Assembly (NCBI GenBank): GCA_016791385.1 | Contig: JAEUMR010000002.1 | Coordinates: 1 to 64,000 of the forward strand | DNA: 64,000 bases | Source: Hyphomonadaceae bacterium | GTDB lineage: Bacteria; Pseudomonadota; Alphaproteobacteria; Caulobacterales; Aquidulcibacteraceae | Direction of reading: 5' to 3' | Shown: in pieces, positions 18,068-28,868 of the stretch | Numbering within the stretch: position 1 is the stretch's first letter | How the letters are laid out: every line of letters begins with the position of its first letter | Translations under genes and position numbers: made by a program | Notes under the pieces: model-generated | Database searches by the model: none | The model's input: only the letters and a program-made list of their open reading frames with translations | Told to the model about the DNA's origin: nothing

Positions 18068-19474
18068 ATGCATCAGGGCGACGGCGTCCGCCGAGATGGG
18101 GCGGGCATTGGGGCAGCGCGGGCCTATGAATTGGTCCGCAAAGAGCTGCTAACGGAATTCGGGGCGGATTTCTTCCGTTCCTACATCGATCCTCTCCTTC
18201 TCGTAGCCGAGGTCGACGGCGTGCTGCTGTTCCGGGCCGGCACGCGCATCGCGCAGGAACGGCTGCGCCAGCAGGTCCAGCACCGGCTCGAAGCGCGGAT
18301 GCGGGCCTATGTGCCGGCGCTGGGCGGGGTCCAAATTCTCTTGGAACACGAAATCCCGGAGGACGTACGCGACTTGGCTGACGCCCGCATCGCGCCGCCG
18401 CGGATCGCGCCGGTGGCCCCGTCGGCCGTGCGCTACGGCGACTCCTACGATTTCGACAGCTTCTGCGTGGACCGCTCCAATGAGCGCGCGTTTGCGGTGG
18501 CGCAGATGATCGCCGAGTCCAGCGACGTGACCTTTCCGGTGTGGCTGCTGCATTCACCGCCAGGCTGCGGCAAGACCCACCTCATCACGGCCGTCGCGCG
18601 CCGGGCGATGCAGGTCAACCCGGAGCGCAAGGTGCTGATGCTGACGGGCCAGGAATTCCTGGAATCGTTTCAATCGGCTCTGCACAAGAAGCGCGACGCC
18701 TCTGTCTTCAAGGACATGGTGCGTGCGCCGGACCTTCTCATCATCGACGACTTCCATCGCATCTGCGGTAAGAAGGCGACCGAAGAAGAAGCGTTCGACA
18801 CGATGAACGATCTGATGCGCCGCGGCGGCCAAGTCGTGCTCGCCGCCAATCATGGCGCGGAAGGCCTTGAAGGCCTTGATGAAACGTTGCGCGCGAAACT
18901 GAAAGGCGCAGCAGCCACGGAAATCACGGAACCCGACGCAACATTACGGCGTCGTATTCTTGACGCGCGCGTTGCACATCATTCACGTTCATCGCCGGGC
19001 TTTAGTGTCGCGCCTTCTGCGCTGGACATGATCGCGCAGCGGATGCATGTCACCGGCCGCGAACTTGATGGCGCGGTCTGCCAACTGCTCATCGAATGGA
19101 AAATCTCGGGAGGGAATGAAGTGACCTTCGACTCCGCCGCCAATGCTCTGCAAGCCAAGCTCTCCGACACAGCGGAGCGGCGCATCACAGTGCAATTGGT
19201 GCAGAAGGTTGTGGCGCGTCACTTCGGCATGACGGTGCAGCAATTGCTTGAGCGCACTCGCCGCCACACCATCGCGCGTCCGCGCCAGATCGCGATGTAT
19301 CTCGCCTGCACGATGACGCACGCCTCGCTGCCGGATATCGGCCAGCGCTTCGGCGGCTTCGACCACACCACAATCATGTACGCCCGCGACCGCATCGCGC
19401 AGCTGTCGGAAACGGACGTGAACCTGAAGGCCGAACTCGAGGGCCTCGCCCGCGCGATCCGCCGCGAGCCCTAA
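18068..19474 (+). CDS. dnaA: Chromosomal replication initiator DnaA (divergent)
   Basis: 468 residues from the ATG at 18068 (GGGGG 5 bases upstream); an in-frame ATG at 17921 would add 49 residues that do not look like DnaA. Domain I is about 17-80, domain II is very short, AAA+ domain III is about 120-340, and domain IV is about 350-460 with [13 protein letters not shown] and [12 protein letters not shown]. It is clearly DnaA by order and context (rpsT-dnaA-dnaN). Several ATPase motifs are unusual: Walker A is SPPGCGKTH (163-171) rather than GGVGLGKTH, sensor I has Asn261 instead of Asp, and the box VII Arg (SRF) is Lys277 (AKL). The sensor II Arg (GRELDGA) is retained. Confidence 0.93.
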   Translation: MHQGDGVRRDGAGIGAARAYELVRKELLTEFGADFFRSYIDPLLLVAEVDGVLLFRAGTRIAQERLRQQVQHRLEARMRAYVPALGGVQILLEHEIPEDVRDLADARIAPPRIAPVAPSAVRYGDSYDFDSFCVDRSNERAFAVAQMIAESSDVTFPVWLLHSPPGCGKTHLITAVARRAMQVNPERKVLMLTGQEFLESFQSALHKKRDASVFKDMVRAPDLLIIDDFHRICGKKATEEEAFDTMNDLMRRGGQVVLAANHGAEGLEGLDETLRAKLKGAAATEITEPDATLRRRILDARVAHHSRSSPGFSVAPSALDMIAQRMHVTGRELDGAVCQLLIEWKISGGNEVTFDSAANALQAKLSDTAERRITVQLVQKVVARHFGMTVQQLLERTRRHTIARPRQIAMYLACTMTHASLPDIGQRFGGFDHTTIMYARDRIAQLSETDVNLKAELEGLARAIRREP

Positions 19475-19644
19475 TCCTGGATGTTCCCCGCCCCAATGCC
19501 CCAAGCGCTTGCAAATGGGGCTTGGGCGCGGCGCGGCTTCTGCTAGTTTCTCACCCCCTGCGTGGGCCGACTCATGGCCTCCGCCGGGGGTGATTTGTTT
19601 TTGGGCCCCTGCAAAGCGGGCCGCGGCATCGGGATGAAGGGCTC

Positions 19645-20760
19645 ATGCGGCTGACCATCGAGCGCTCGGCGCTCCTGAAAGCGCTCAACCACGTGCAGAG
19701 CGTCGTCGAGCGGCGCAACACGATCCCGATCCTCTCGAACGTGCTGGTGTCCGCGCAGGGCGATAGCCTTCGCCTTACCGCCACCGATCTCGACATCGAG
19801 ATTTCGGAGGGCGCGCCCGCCGAGGTCGAGCGGGCAGGGCAGACAACGGCGCCGGCCAATTATCTCTACGACTTCGTGCGCAAGCTGCCGGATGGCGCGG
19901 CGATCAAGCTCGATGTCTCGGGCGACGACCCCCGCTTGTTCATCTCGGCCGGCAAGGCGCGCCTGCACCTGCCGATCCTGCCGGCTGGTGATTTCCCGTC
20001 GATGCCTTCGGACGGATTTGAGACGCGCTTCGAGGTCGAGCCGACTGAACTCGCGCGCCTGATCGACAAGACACGCTTCGCCATCTCGACAGAAGAGACG
20101 CGCTATTATCTGAACGGCATCTTCTTCCACACCGTCGAAAACGACGGCCCGAAGCTGCGCGCCGTCGCCACCGACGGTCACCGCCTCGCGCTTGCGGACG
20201 CCAACGCGCCGAAGGGCGCGCAAGGCATGCCCGGCGTGATCGTGCCGCGTAAGACCATCAACGAGTTGAAGCGCTTGCTCGACGACGCGGCCGATATGGT
20301 CGAGATCGCGGTGTCGCCGCAGAAAATCCGCTTCCAACTCGGCGATGCGGTGCTGACCTCGAAGCTGATCGACGGCTCGTTCCCGGAATATGCGCGCGTC
20401 ATTCCCAAGGGCAATTCGAAGACGCTGAAGATCGACAACAAGGCGTTTGCCGAGGCGGTCGATCGCGTCGCCACGGTGTCGGCCGAACGCTCGCGTTCGG
20501 TGCGGCTGGCGCTTGAGAAGGACAAAGTCACGCTGACGGTGAATAACCCCGATGCGGGCGTCGCCACCGAAGATCTGCCCGCGTCCTATTCGCAGGAGCC
20601 GATGGAGATTGGCTTCAACGCGCGCTACCTGCTCGACGTCGCCGGGCAGATCGAAGGCGAAGAGGCGGTGTTCGAACTGGCCGATTCCGGATCGCCGACG
20701 CTGGTGCGCGACGAAGCCGACGCCGAGGCGCTCTACGTGCTGATGCCGCTGAGGGTTTGA
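19645..20760 (+). CDS. dnaN: DNA polymerase III beta subunit (sliding clamp)
   Basis: 371 residues, the length expected of the clamp. It begins MRLTIERSALLKALNHVQSV, contains RNTIPILSNVLV and SFPEYARVIP, and ends with MPLRV (the canonical MPMR-L end). It forms the ring that tethers replicative polymerase to DNA. It lies 170 bases downstream of dnaA, far enough to have its own promoter; that gap contains no gene. The gap to recF is 31 bases and holds a perfect 20-bp palindrome. Confidence 0.97.
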   Translation: MRLTIERSALLKALNHVQSVVERRNTIPILSNVLVSAQGDSLRLTATDLDIEISEGAPAEVERAGQTTAPANYLYDFVRKLPDGAAIKLDVSGDDPRLFISAGKARLHLPILPAGDFPSMPSDGFETRFEVEPTELARLIDKTRFAISTEETRYYLNGIFFHTVENDGPKLRAVATDGHRLALADANAPKGAQGMPGVIVPRKTINELKRLLDDAADMVEIAVSPQKIRFQLGDAVLTSKLIDGSFPEYARVIPKGNSKTLKIDNKAFAEAVDRVATVSAERSRSVRLALEKDKVTLTVNNPDAGVATEDLPASYSQEPMEIGFNARYLLDVAGQIEGEEAVFELADSGSPTLVRDEADAEALYVLMPLRV

Positions 20761-20767
20761 TGTTGTC

Positions 20768-20787
20768 CTCCCCCGCGCGCGGGGGAG
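20768..20787. repeat. Perfect 20-bp palindrome covering the recF ribosome-binding site
   Basis: CTCCCCCGCG / CGCGGGGGAG is fully self-complementary, with no spacer. Its right arm contains GGGGGAG, the only ribosome-binding site in front of the recF GTG (4 bases further on). It resembles the CTCCCCCGC...GCGGGGGAG-type interspersed palindromes (REP-like) common between alphaproteobacterial genes. Confidence 0.75.
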
Positions 20788-20791
20788 CATT

Positions 20792-21937
20792 GTGACTCAC
20801 TCGCTCTACGTCGCGCGCCTCACGCTCACGGACTTCCGCAATCACGCGGCGCTCGATCTTGTGCTCGATGCGCGGCCTGTGTGCCTGTTCGGGCCGAATG
20901 GCGCGGGCAAGACCAACATTATCGAAGCGCTGACGATGCTGGCGCCGGGGCGCGGCCTGCGCAGTGCGTCGCTGGTTGAAGTCGCGCGTGGCGGCGGTCA
21001 GGATCGCGCCCAGCCTTGGGCAGTGTCGGCGCGTGTCGTGCAGGACGGCGAGGAGACCATTCTTGGCGCGGGCGCCGAGCGCACGCCGGAGGGCGGGATC
21101 AAGCGCCTGGCGCGGCGCAACGGCATGCCGGCGACGGCGGCGGAACTCGCAGAAGCGGCGCGCATGACGTGGCTGACGCCGGCGATGGATCGCTTGTGGT
21201 CGGGCCCCGCAGGCGACCGGCGCCGCTTCTTCGATCGGCTGACGCTCGCACGCGCAGCCGAGCACGGCCAATCAGCGGCGGCCTATGAGCGGGCGATGCG
21301 CGAGCGGCAGCGGCTGTTGAGTGATCGCGTGTTCGACGCCGCTTGGCTCGGCGGACTTGAGCGGGAGATGTCCGCACACGGCGCGGCGGTGGCGGCGGCG
21401 CGGGTGGAGACGCTGCACCGGCTGCAGGACGCAATCGATGCGCGGCCGACGGGCGCCTTCCCGAAGGCGATCCTCGCGCTCGACGGTTCGCTCGAAGCGC
21501 GCTTCGAGCGCGGCGCCAAAAGCGCCGACGTCGAAGAAGAGTTCGCGGAGCTCTTGCGCGATATGCGTGGCCGCGACGCCGGCGCTGGACGCGCGCTCGA
21601 CGGCCCGCACCGCAGCGACCTCAAGGCGCGCCACGCCGCCAAGGACATGGACGCGGACCAATGTTCAACCGGCGAACAGAAGGCGCTGCTGCTGGGTTTG
21701 TGCCTAGCGCAAGCGCGGGCGCTGGCGGACGATCCGGGCGCGGGCGCCTCGCTGATCCTGATCGATGAAGCGGCGGCGCACCTCGATTCCGTGCGCCGCG
21801 CGGCGCTGTTCGACGAATTGCTCGCCAATCCCGGCCAGGCTTGGCTAACCGGGACCGATGAGGGCCTGTTCGAAGCGTTTGGCGAGCGGGCGCAGATGTT
21901 CGAAGTGCGCGATGGCTGCGTTCACATACGGTCGTGA
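20792..21937 (+). CDS. recF: DNA replication and repair protein RecF
   Basis: 381 residues from a GTG start. It has the SMC-like ATPase Walker A GPNGAGKTN near residue 36, the signature STGEQKALLLGL, and Walker B LILIDEAAAHLD. RecF loads RecA at single-strand gaps together with RecO and RecR. The start codon is preceded by GGGGGAG inside a perfect palindrome, so initiation may depend on unfolding by ribosomes leaving dnaN 31 bases upstream. Confidence 0.95.
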   Translation: MTHSLYVARLTLTDFRNHAALDLVLDARPVCLFGPNGAGKTNIIEALTMLAPGRGLRSASLVEVARGGGQDRAQPWAVSARVVQDGEETILGAGAERTPEGGIKRLARRNGMPATAAELAEAARMTWLTPAMDRLWSGPAGDRRRFFDRLTLARAAEHGQSAAAYERAMRERQRLLSDRVFDAAWLGGLEREMSAHGAAVAAARVETLHRLQDAIDARPTGAFPKAILALDGSLEARFERGAKSADVEEEFAELLRDMRGRDAGAGRALDGPHRSDLKARHAAKDMDADQCSTGEQKALLLGLCLAQARALADDPGAGASLILIDEAAAHLDSVRRAALFDELLANPGQAWLTGTDEGLFEAFGERAQMFEVRDGCVHIRS

Positions 21938-22009
21938 ACGCCATTGCCGCAGAGTGATGAGTGACAGAAGCCGCCAAATTTGCTGACGTGGCGGCGGAGG
22001 AAGCGTGCG

Positions 22010-23281
22010 ATGACCAACCCGGATTATGTTGCGAAGCGCAACGACGATTACGTGTTCGACTACGATCCCAACGAGGATGCGTGGAAGACGGACCTGTCGA
22101 CGCTCGACATGAGCCGCAGCGAGCGGTTCCGGGACGACAAGATTTGGCCGTTCTTCGAGCGCCTGCGCAAGGAAGACCCGGTGCATTACTGCCCGGACAG
22201 CTTGAACGGCCCGTATTGGTCGATCACCAAGTTCAACGACATCATGGCGGTGGACACCAACCACCAAGTGTTCTCCTCCGAGCCGTCGATCGTGCTGTTC
22301 GATCCGGAAGAAGACTTCCCGCTGCCGATGTTCATCGCCATGGATCCGCCCAAGCACGACGTGCAGCGCAAGACCGTGTCGCCGATCGTCGCGCCGAACC
22401 ATCTCGCGCTGCTGGAGCCGGTTATCCGCGAGCGGGCAGGCAAGCTGCTCGATGAAGTTCCCCGCGGCGAAGTGTTCAACTGGGTCGACAAGATTTCGAT
22501 CGAGTTGACGACGCAGATGCTGGCGACGCTGTTCGACTTCCCGTGGGAAGATCGCCGCAAGCTCACGCGCTGGTCTGACGTCGCCACGGCCGCGCCCGGC
22601 CAAGGCGTTGTCGAGAGCGACGAGCAACGCCGCGCCGAACTGATGGAGTGTCTGTCCTACTTCATGAATCTCTGGCAGCAGCGCGCAAGCGGGCCGCCGA
22701 GGAACGATCTCATTTCGATGCTGGCGCACGGCGAAAGCACGAAAAACATGCCGGCGCAGGAATTCCTGGGCAATCTCGTGCTGCTGATCGTGGGCGGCAA
22801 CGACACCACGCGTAACTCGATCTCGGGCAGCCTCTACGCGCTGAACAAGTACCCCGAGCAATACGCGAAGCTGAAGGCGAATCCGGCGCTGATCCCGAAC
22901 TTGGTTTCCGAGACGATCCGCTGGCAAACGCCGCTGGCCTACATGCGCCGTACCGCGCTGCAGGACATCGAGTTCGGCGGCAAGAAGATCAAGAAGGGCG
23001 ACAAGGTCATCATGTGGTACGTCTCGGGCAACCGGGACGAAGAGGTGATCGCAAACCCCAACACGTTCGATATCGAGCGTCCGAACGTGCGCCACCACCT
23101 CTCGTTCGGCTTCGGCATCCACCGCTGCGTCGGCAACCGCCTCGGCGAAATGCAGTTGCGCATCGTTTGGGAAGAGATCCTAAAGCGCTTCGATCACATC
23201 GAGGTCATGGACGAGCCGCGGCGCGTCTATTCCTCGTTCGTGAAGGGCTACGAATACCTCCCGGTGCGTATCGCCGCCTAA
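22010..23281 (+). CDS. Cytochrome P450, CYP153-like (alkane/fatty acid hydroxylase type)
   Basis: 423 residues from the ATG at 22010, which has GGAGGAA 7 bases upstream. It is a soluble class I bacterial P450. The I-helix is GGNDTTRNS, the K-helix ExxR is in [15 protein letters not shown], and the heme loop is [15 protein letters not shown] with the Cys ligand. [15 protein letters not shown] and [15 protein letters not shown] closely resemble CYP153A alkane/fatty-acid omega-hydroxylases. The expected ferredoxin and reductase genes are not adjacent; the 7Fe ferredoxin at 49.3 kb is distant. It lies between recF and the ExoD-like gene. Confidence 0.88.
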   Translation: MTNPDYVAKRNDDYVFDYDPNEDAWKTDLSTLDMSRSERFRDDKIWPFFERLRKEDPVHYCPDSLNGPYWSITKFNDIMAVDTNHQVFSSEPSIVLFDPEEDFPLPMFIAMDPPKHDVQRKTVSPIVAPNHLALLEPVIRERAGKLLDEVPRGEVFNWVDKISIELTTQMLATLFDFPWEDRRKLTRWSDVATAAPGQGVVESDEQRRAELMECLSYFMNLWQQRASGPPRNDLISMLAHGESTKNMPAQEFLGNLVLLIVGGNDTTRNSISGSLYALNKYPEQYAKLKANPALIPNLVSETIRWQTPLAYMRRTALQDIEFGGKKIKKGDKVIMWYVSGNRDEEVIANPNTFDIERPNVRHHLSFGFGIHRCVGNRLGEMQLRIVWEEILKRFDHIEVMDEPRRVYSSFVKGYEYLPVRIAA

Positions 23282-23308
23282 CCGCGAGCAGTCCGGCGCT
23301 GTTCTAAC

Positions 23309-23340
23309 GTCCATGGACGGGCCATATTCCGTCCATGGAC
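23309..23340. repeat. Twin palindromes GTCCATGGAC over the exoD-like start
   Basis: Two copies of the perfect 10-bp palindrome GTCCATGGAC lie at 23309-23318 and 23331-23340, 22 bases centre to centre (two helical turns). The second contains the ATG of the following gene. The arrangement resembles a tandem operator for a dimeric repressor. Confidence 0.5.
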
Positions 23341-23949
23341 GATGACGCGCCCGCGACCGTGAACGGCGTGCTCGACGAGATCGAGCAGACCAGCGATGGC
23401 GGCGGTTCCGCCCCTGTGCCGCCGACTATGACGCTCGGCGAGATGCTGGAGACCGTGGGCCGGCGTTCCTATGGCCCGCTGCTGCTGGCGATCGGCCTTT
23501 TCGCCATCTCACCGGCGACGGTGCTGCCCGGCATGACTTGGTTCGCGGCGGCGCTCACCCTCATCGTGGCGGGTCAGATGGCGCTCGGCCTGCCGCGGAT
23601 ATGGCTGCCGCAATGGGCGCTGCGGATGAAGCTGCCGCGCCGGGCCGTACGCGATGGCGTCAACCAGAGCCGGGGCTGGGCGCGCGTGGTCGATGCGCTG
23701 CTGCGGCAGCGGCTGGCCTTCATGGCCCGGCCTCCGTTCGTGAACCTGATCGCCGTGCTGTGCATCCTCGCGGCGTTGGTCACGTTTCCGCTTGGGCTCA
23801 TCCCATTGGCGCCGCTCATTCCTGGCGCCGCGGTGGTGTTTTTCGGCCTCGGCCTGATGGGCCGGGACGGGCTTTGGCTGAGCCTTGGCATCGCCGTTTT
23901 GACGGGCGCGTTTTGGCTCGCCAAGCCGCTTGTTTTGGCGCTGCTCTGA
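23335..23949 (+). CDS. ExoD-like inner-membrane protein
   Basis: 204 residues. About 35 acidic/hydrophilic residues are followed by the ExoD-family membrane domain with hydrophobic segments around 44-80, 135-165 and 175-203, including LPGMTWFAAALTLIVAGQM and FPLGLIPLAPLIPG. ExoD was described in Sinorhizobium as affecting exopolysaccharide production and nodule invasion; the molecular activity is unknown. The gene is independent of exopolysaccharide genes here. Its start codon sits inside one of a pair of palindromes, suggesting specific regulation. Confidence 0.8.
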   Translation: MDDDAPATVNGVLDEIEQTSDGGGSAPVPPTMTLGEMLETVGRRSYGPLLLAIGLFAISPATVLPGMTWFAAALTLIVAGQMALGLPRIWLPQWALRMKLPRRAVRDGVNQSRGWARVVDALLRQRLAFMARPPFVNLIAVLCILAALVTFPLGLIPLAPLIPGAAVVFFGLGLMGRDGLWLSLGIAVLTGAFWLAKPLVLALL

Positions 23950-23969
23950 GGGCCTCTGCGCGGCGCTAA

Positions 23970-26459
<2,490 letters not shown>

Positions 26460-26506
26460 GCGCTGACGCCCGTCGGAGGGGCGTGCGCGTCCCTCAGTTC
26501 CGATCC

Positions 26507-26520
26507 TTGATCCCTATCAA
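26507..26520. promoter_or_regulatory. FNR/FixK-type box upstream of the acyltransferase gene
   Basis: TTGATCCCTATCAA is a perfect TTGAT-N4-ATCAA palindrome in the gyrB-acyltransferase gap, centred 96 bases upstream of the acyltransferase GTG. This is the binding consensus of FnrL/FixK regulators in alphaproteobacteria. Two further identical-consensus boxes lie within the next 9 kb. Confidence 0.6.
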
Positions 26521-26609
26521 TCTCCCTCGCGGAGAGTCTGGTATCAGGGTGCCGCTCCGGGGCCTAGCATGGCCGATGGGGGGAGCGCTGTTAGAGCGGA
26601 GCCTTAGGC

Positions 26610-27749
26610 GTGCGCGGCCACCTCTACCCGTTGGATGTGCTTCGTTTCTTCGCCGCGTGCTGCGTGGCGGCGTTTCACTTGAGCTTTTACGGCTGGGCCT
26701 CCGCCGCTTCGACCACTTCCACCATGCTCCAGCACGCGACGGCGTATCCTGAGCTTGCGCCGGTGACATGGGTCGGCTGGGTTGGTGTCGAGATTTTCTT
26801 CGTCATCTCCGGCTTCGTCATCGCGCAATCCTCGCGCGGCCGTACGCCGGGGGAGTTTATGAGAAGCCGTGTGTTGCGGCTTTATCCGGCCGCCTGGATC
26901 TGCGCCACGATCACTCTGCTCGCCTGGTTCGCCTTTGCGCACCAGCCGGTTGCGAGCGAGATCGGCCGGTATCTGCATTCCATGGTGCTGTGGGTCGAAG
27001 GGCCGTGGATCGACGGCGTCTACTGGTCGCTCGGCGTTGAGATCGTTTTCTACCTGCTTGTCGTCGGCACCCTCGTGTTCTCCCGCATCGTGCCGCTTTC
27101 GTTGCTGCCGTGGCTGCTGACCGTCGTCACGCTCGGTTACACGCTGGTGCTGTGGACGCCGCTGTTCAACTTCTTCAACACGCACAACGCGACGCGTCAG
27201 ATCTTGGATCATGCCGATACGCTGATGCTGCGTTTTGGCAGCTTCTTCGCCCTCGGCATTTGGTTGTGGATGCTGAGCGAGCGGATGCTGAAGCCCGTGC
27301 ATGTCGTGGGCGTGGCGTTAGCGGTGCTGTGCTGCATCGGGGAAATCTTGATGCGCGCGCGGCTCATGGCGCAGGGCGAGCTGGCGATCAGCATGGCGTT
27401 GCCGGGCTGGGAAGCACTGGTGCTGTGGTTCGGCGGTGTGGCGTTCATCGTGGCGGCGGCGTTGCGTCCGCACTGGTTCGAGGTCCGCTCGCCCGCGGTG
27501 CAGCGCGTCCTGGTGCGGGTTGGCCTCATGACCTACCCGCTCTTCCTGGTGCACAACGTGCTCGGCGCGGGCCTGATCCGCTGGGGCGTCACGCATGGCC
27601 TGAACCGCTGGGCCGCGCTGGCGCTGGCTTTGGCGGCGGCGCTGACGGTCGCGTACGTGGTCTGCGCCTTCGCCGAGGTTGCGGTGCGTAAGCGGCTGCG
27701 CGGCATCATCGACGGCGGTGCGGCCGCCTTGCGCGGCGCGCCCGGCTGA
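26610..27749 (+). CDS. Acyltransferase family 3 membrane protein
   Basis: 379 residues from a GTG with GGAG 8 bases upstream. It has about ten transmembrane segments and the acyltransferase-3 N-terminus LDVLRFFAACCVAAFHL, with GVEIFFVISGFVIAQSSRGR and RVLRLYPAAW following. Members O-acetylate or succinylate surface polysaccharides, lipids or peptidoglycan using a periplasm-facing catalytic His (in AAFHL). The substrate is unknown. A perfect FNR/FixK box upstream suggests oxygen-responsive expression. It ends stop-to-stop against the DUF2804 gene. Confidence 0.85.
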   Translation: MRGHLYPLDVLRFFAACCVAAFHLSFYGWASAASTTSTMLQHATAYPELAPVTWVGWVGVEIFFVISGFVIAQSSRGRTPGEFMRSRVLRLYPAAWICATITLLAWFAFAHQPVASEIGRYLHSMVLWVEGPWIDGVYWSLGVEIVFYLLVVGTLVFSRIVPLSLLPWLLTVVTLGYTLVLWTPLFNFFNTHNATRQILDHADTLMLRFGSFFALGIWLWMLSERMLKPVHVVGVALAVLCCIGEILMRARLMAQGELAISMALPGWEALVLWFGGVAFIVAAALRPHWFEVRSPAVQRVLVRVGLMTYPLFLVHNVLGAGLIRWGVTHGLNRWAALALALAAALTVAYVVCAFAEVAVRKRLRGIIDGGAAALRGAPG

Positions 27750-28766
27750 TCACCAGCGATTGTGCACCTTCTCGGCAAAGCCGAGCAGGTCTTTCACGGC
27801 CAGCTTCGCGCCATCGTCCAGCACGACCTCGCCGCTGAAGCGGCCGAACACCTGGTGCTGATCCGAGAGGATGAGGCCGAGATCGAACTTGGCGGCGCGG
27901 TCGAGGATTGGCTCAAAGCTGAGTTCGAAACGCTTGTCGTTGCTGGAAAAGCGCCACGGCGCCGAGTCCGGTGCTCCATCGGGCAGGTGAAACGTCACCT
28001 GATCCAGCTTGTGCGCCTTGCCGTCGACGAACAGCATGTTCTCGCTGGCGGCTGACGTGTCGCCGAAGCCGTAGCCGATATTGAAGCCAAACACGCGGCC
28101 ATCGGCGATGCCGGAAGCTGAGCCCCAGTACCAGGTGTTGTCATAGGTCCAGACGCCGCGGCCCCAATCGAGCACGCCGAACGCAGTCTCGGGCGAGAAG
28201 GCAAAGCGCTCGCCGCCGATGGTCGCGGCGCCGTCGGCGCGCATGCAATTGATCTTTTGATTGTAGTAGAACGCGCCCGGCGCAGCGAACGGCGTGGCGA
28301 TTGTCATGCGATCCATCGGCGGCTGCGCGAGCAAAATATCCGCCTCCAGCCCGCGCCCCTTGTCAAAGCCAGGAGCGCTCACGCGCAGGCGCCGGCCGCC
28401 GGGAACGTGTGTGTAGGAGATGCTGAGGCCCTGATGTGCGCAGGCGCTGTCGCCGCTGTCGGCGCTCTCGGGCAGGCGAAGCTTGCCCATCGGCAGCGGG
28501 ATGAGCACGTCTTCGCTGGTGAAGGTGCGGGCGCGGAAGTCGAGCCAAGTCGCGCCCAGGAAGGCGACGTAATCGTTGTCAGCAATCGTCAGCGCCAGAC
28601 CGTAGTCGCCGGTGAGAATGCAATAATAGTCCCATTCCTTGATCCGCAGCGGCGCAGCTTTGATGGCGCTGCGGCGATAGCGCCGCGCCTCCTCAGTAGC
28701 CCAGCCGCGCTCGACCAGGCGGCCGGCGCTATCGAGCAACTCGCCTCGTCCCATTCGGTGTTGCAT
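27750..28766 (-). CDS. DUF2804-family protein
   Basis: 338 residues from the ATG at 28766; an ATG 12 bases further in is possible. It matches DUF2804: an N-terminus of the form ELLDSAGRLVERGWATEEARRYRR, KEWDYYCIL, internal GVLDWGRGVWTYDNTWYWG and a C-terminal DLLGFAEKVHNRW. The fold is probably lipocalin-like or beta-rich, and the function is uncharacterised. There is no signal peptide. It converges with the acyltransferase gene with no gap and has its own upstream region, bounded by the terminator of the diiron gene. Confidence 0.75.
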   Translation of the reverse strand: MQHRMGRGELLDSAGRLVERGWATEEARRYRRSAIKAAPLRIKEWDYYCILTGDYGLALTIADNDYVAFLGATWLDFRARTFTSEDVLIPLPMGKLRLPESADSGDSACAHQGLSISYTHVPGGRRLRVSAPGFDKGRGLEADILLAQPPMDRMTIATPFAAPGAFYYNQKINCMRADGAATIGGERFAFSPETAFGVLDWGRGVWTYDNTWYWGSASGIADGRVFGFNIGYGFGDTSAASENMLFVDGKAHKLDQVTFHLPDGAPDSAPWRFSSNDKRFELSFEPILDRAAKFDLGLILSDQHQVFGRFSGEVVLDDGAKLAVKDLLGFAEKVHNRW

Positions 28767-28815
28767 GTTTCCCCGCTGGGTCCAGCATCTCATCCCTGGC
28801 CCGCCGCCGCAAACA

Positions 28816-28849
28816 AAACGCCCCGCTGTCGCCAGCGGGGCGTTTCACT
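28816..28849 (-). terminator. Strong intrinsic terminator of the diiron-protein gene
   Basis: A perfect 13-bp stem AAACGCCCCGCTG / CAGCGGGGCGTTT with a 4-base loop. Read on the minus strand it is followed by TTGTTTG, and it lies about 20 bases after the diiron-protein stop. The AAAC/GTTT ends make it near-symmetric. Confidence 0.85.
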
Positions 28850-28868
28850 TTGCGTTGGGACGCGGCGC

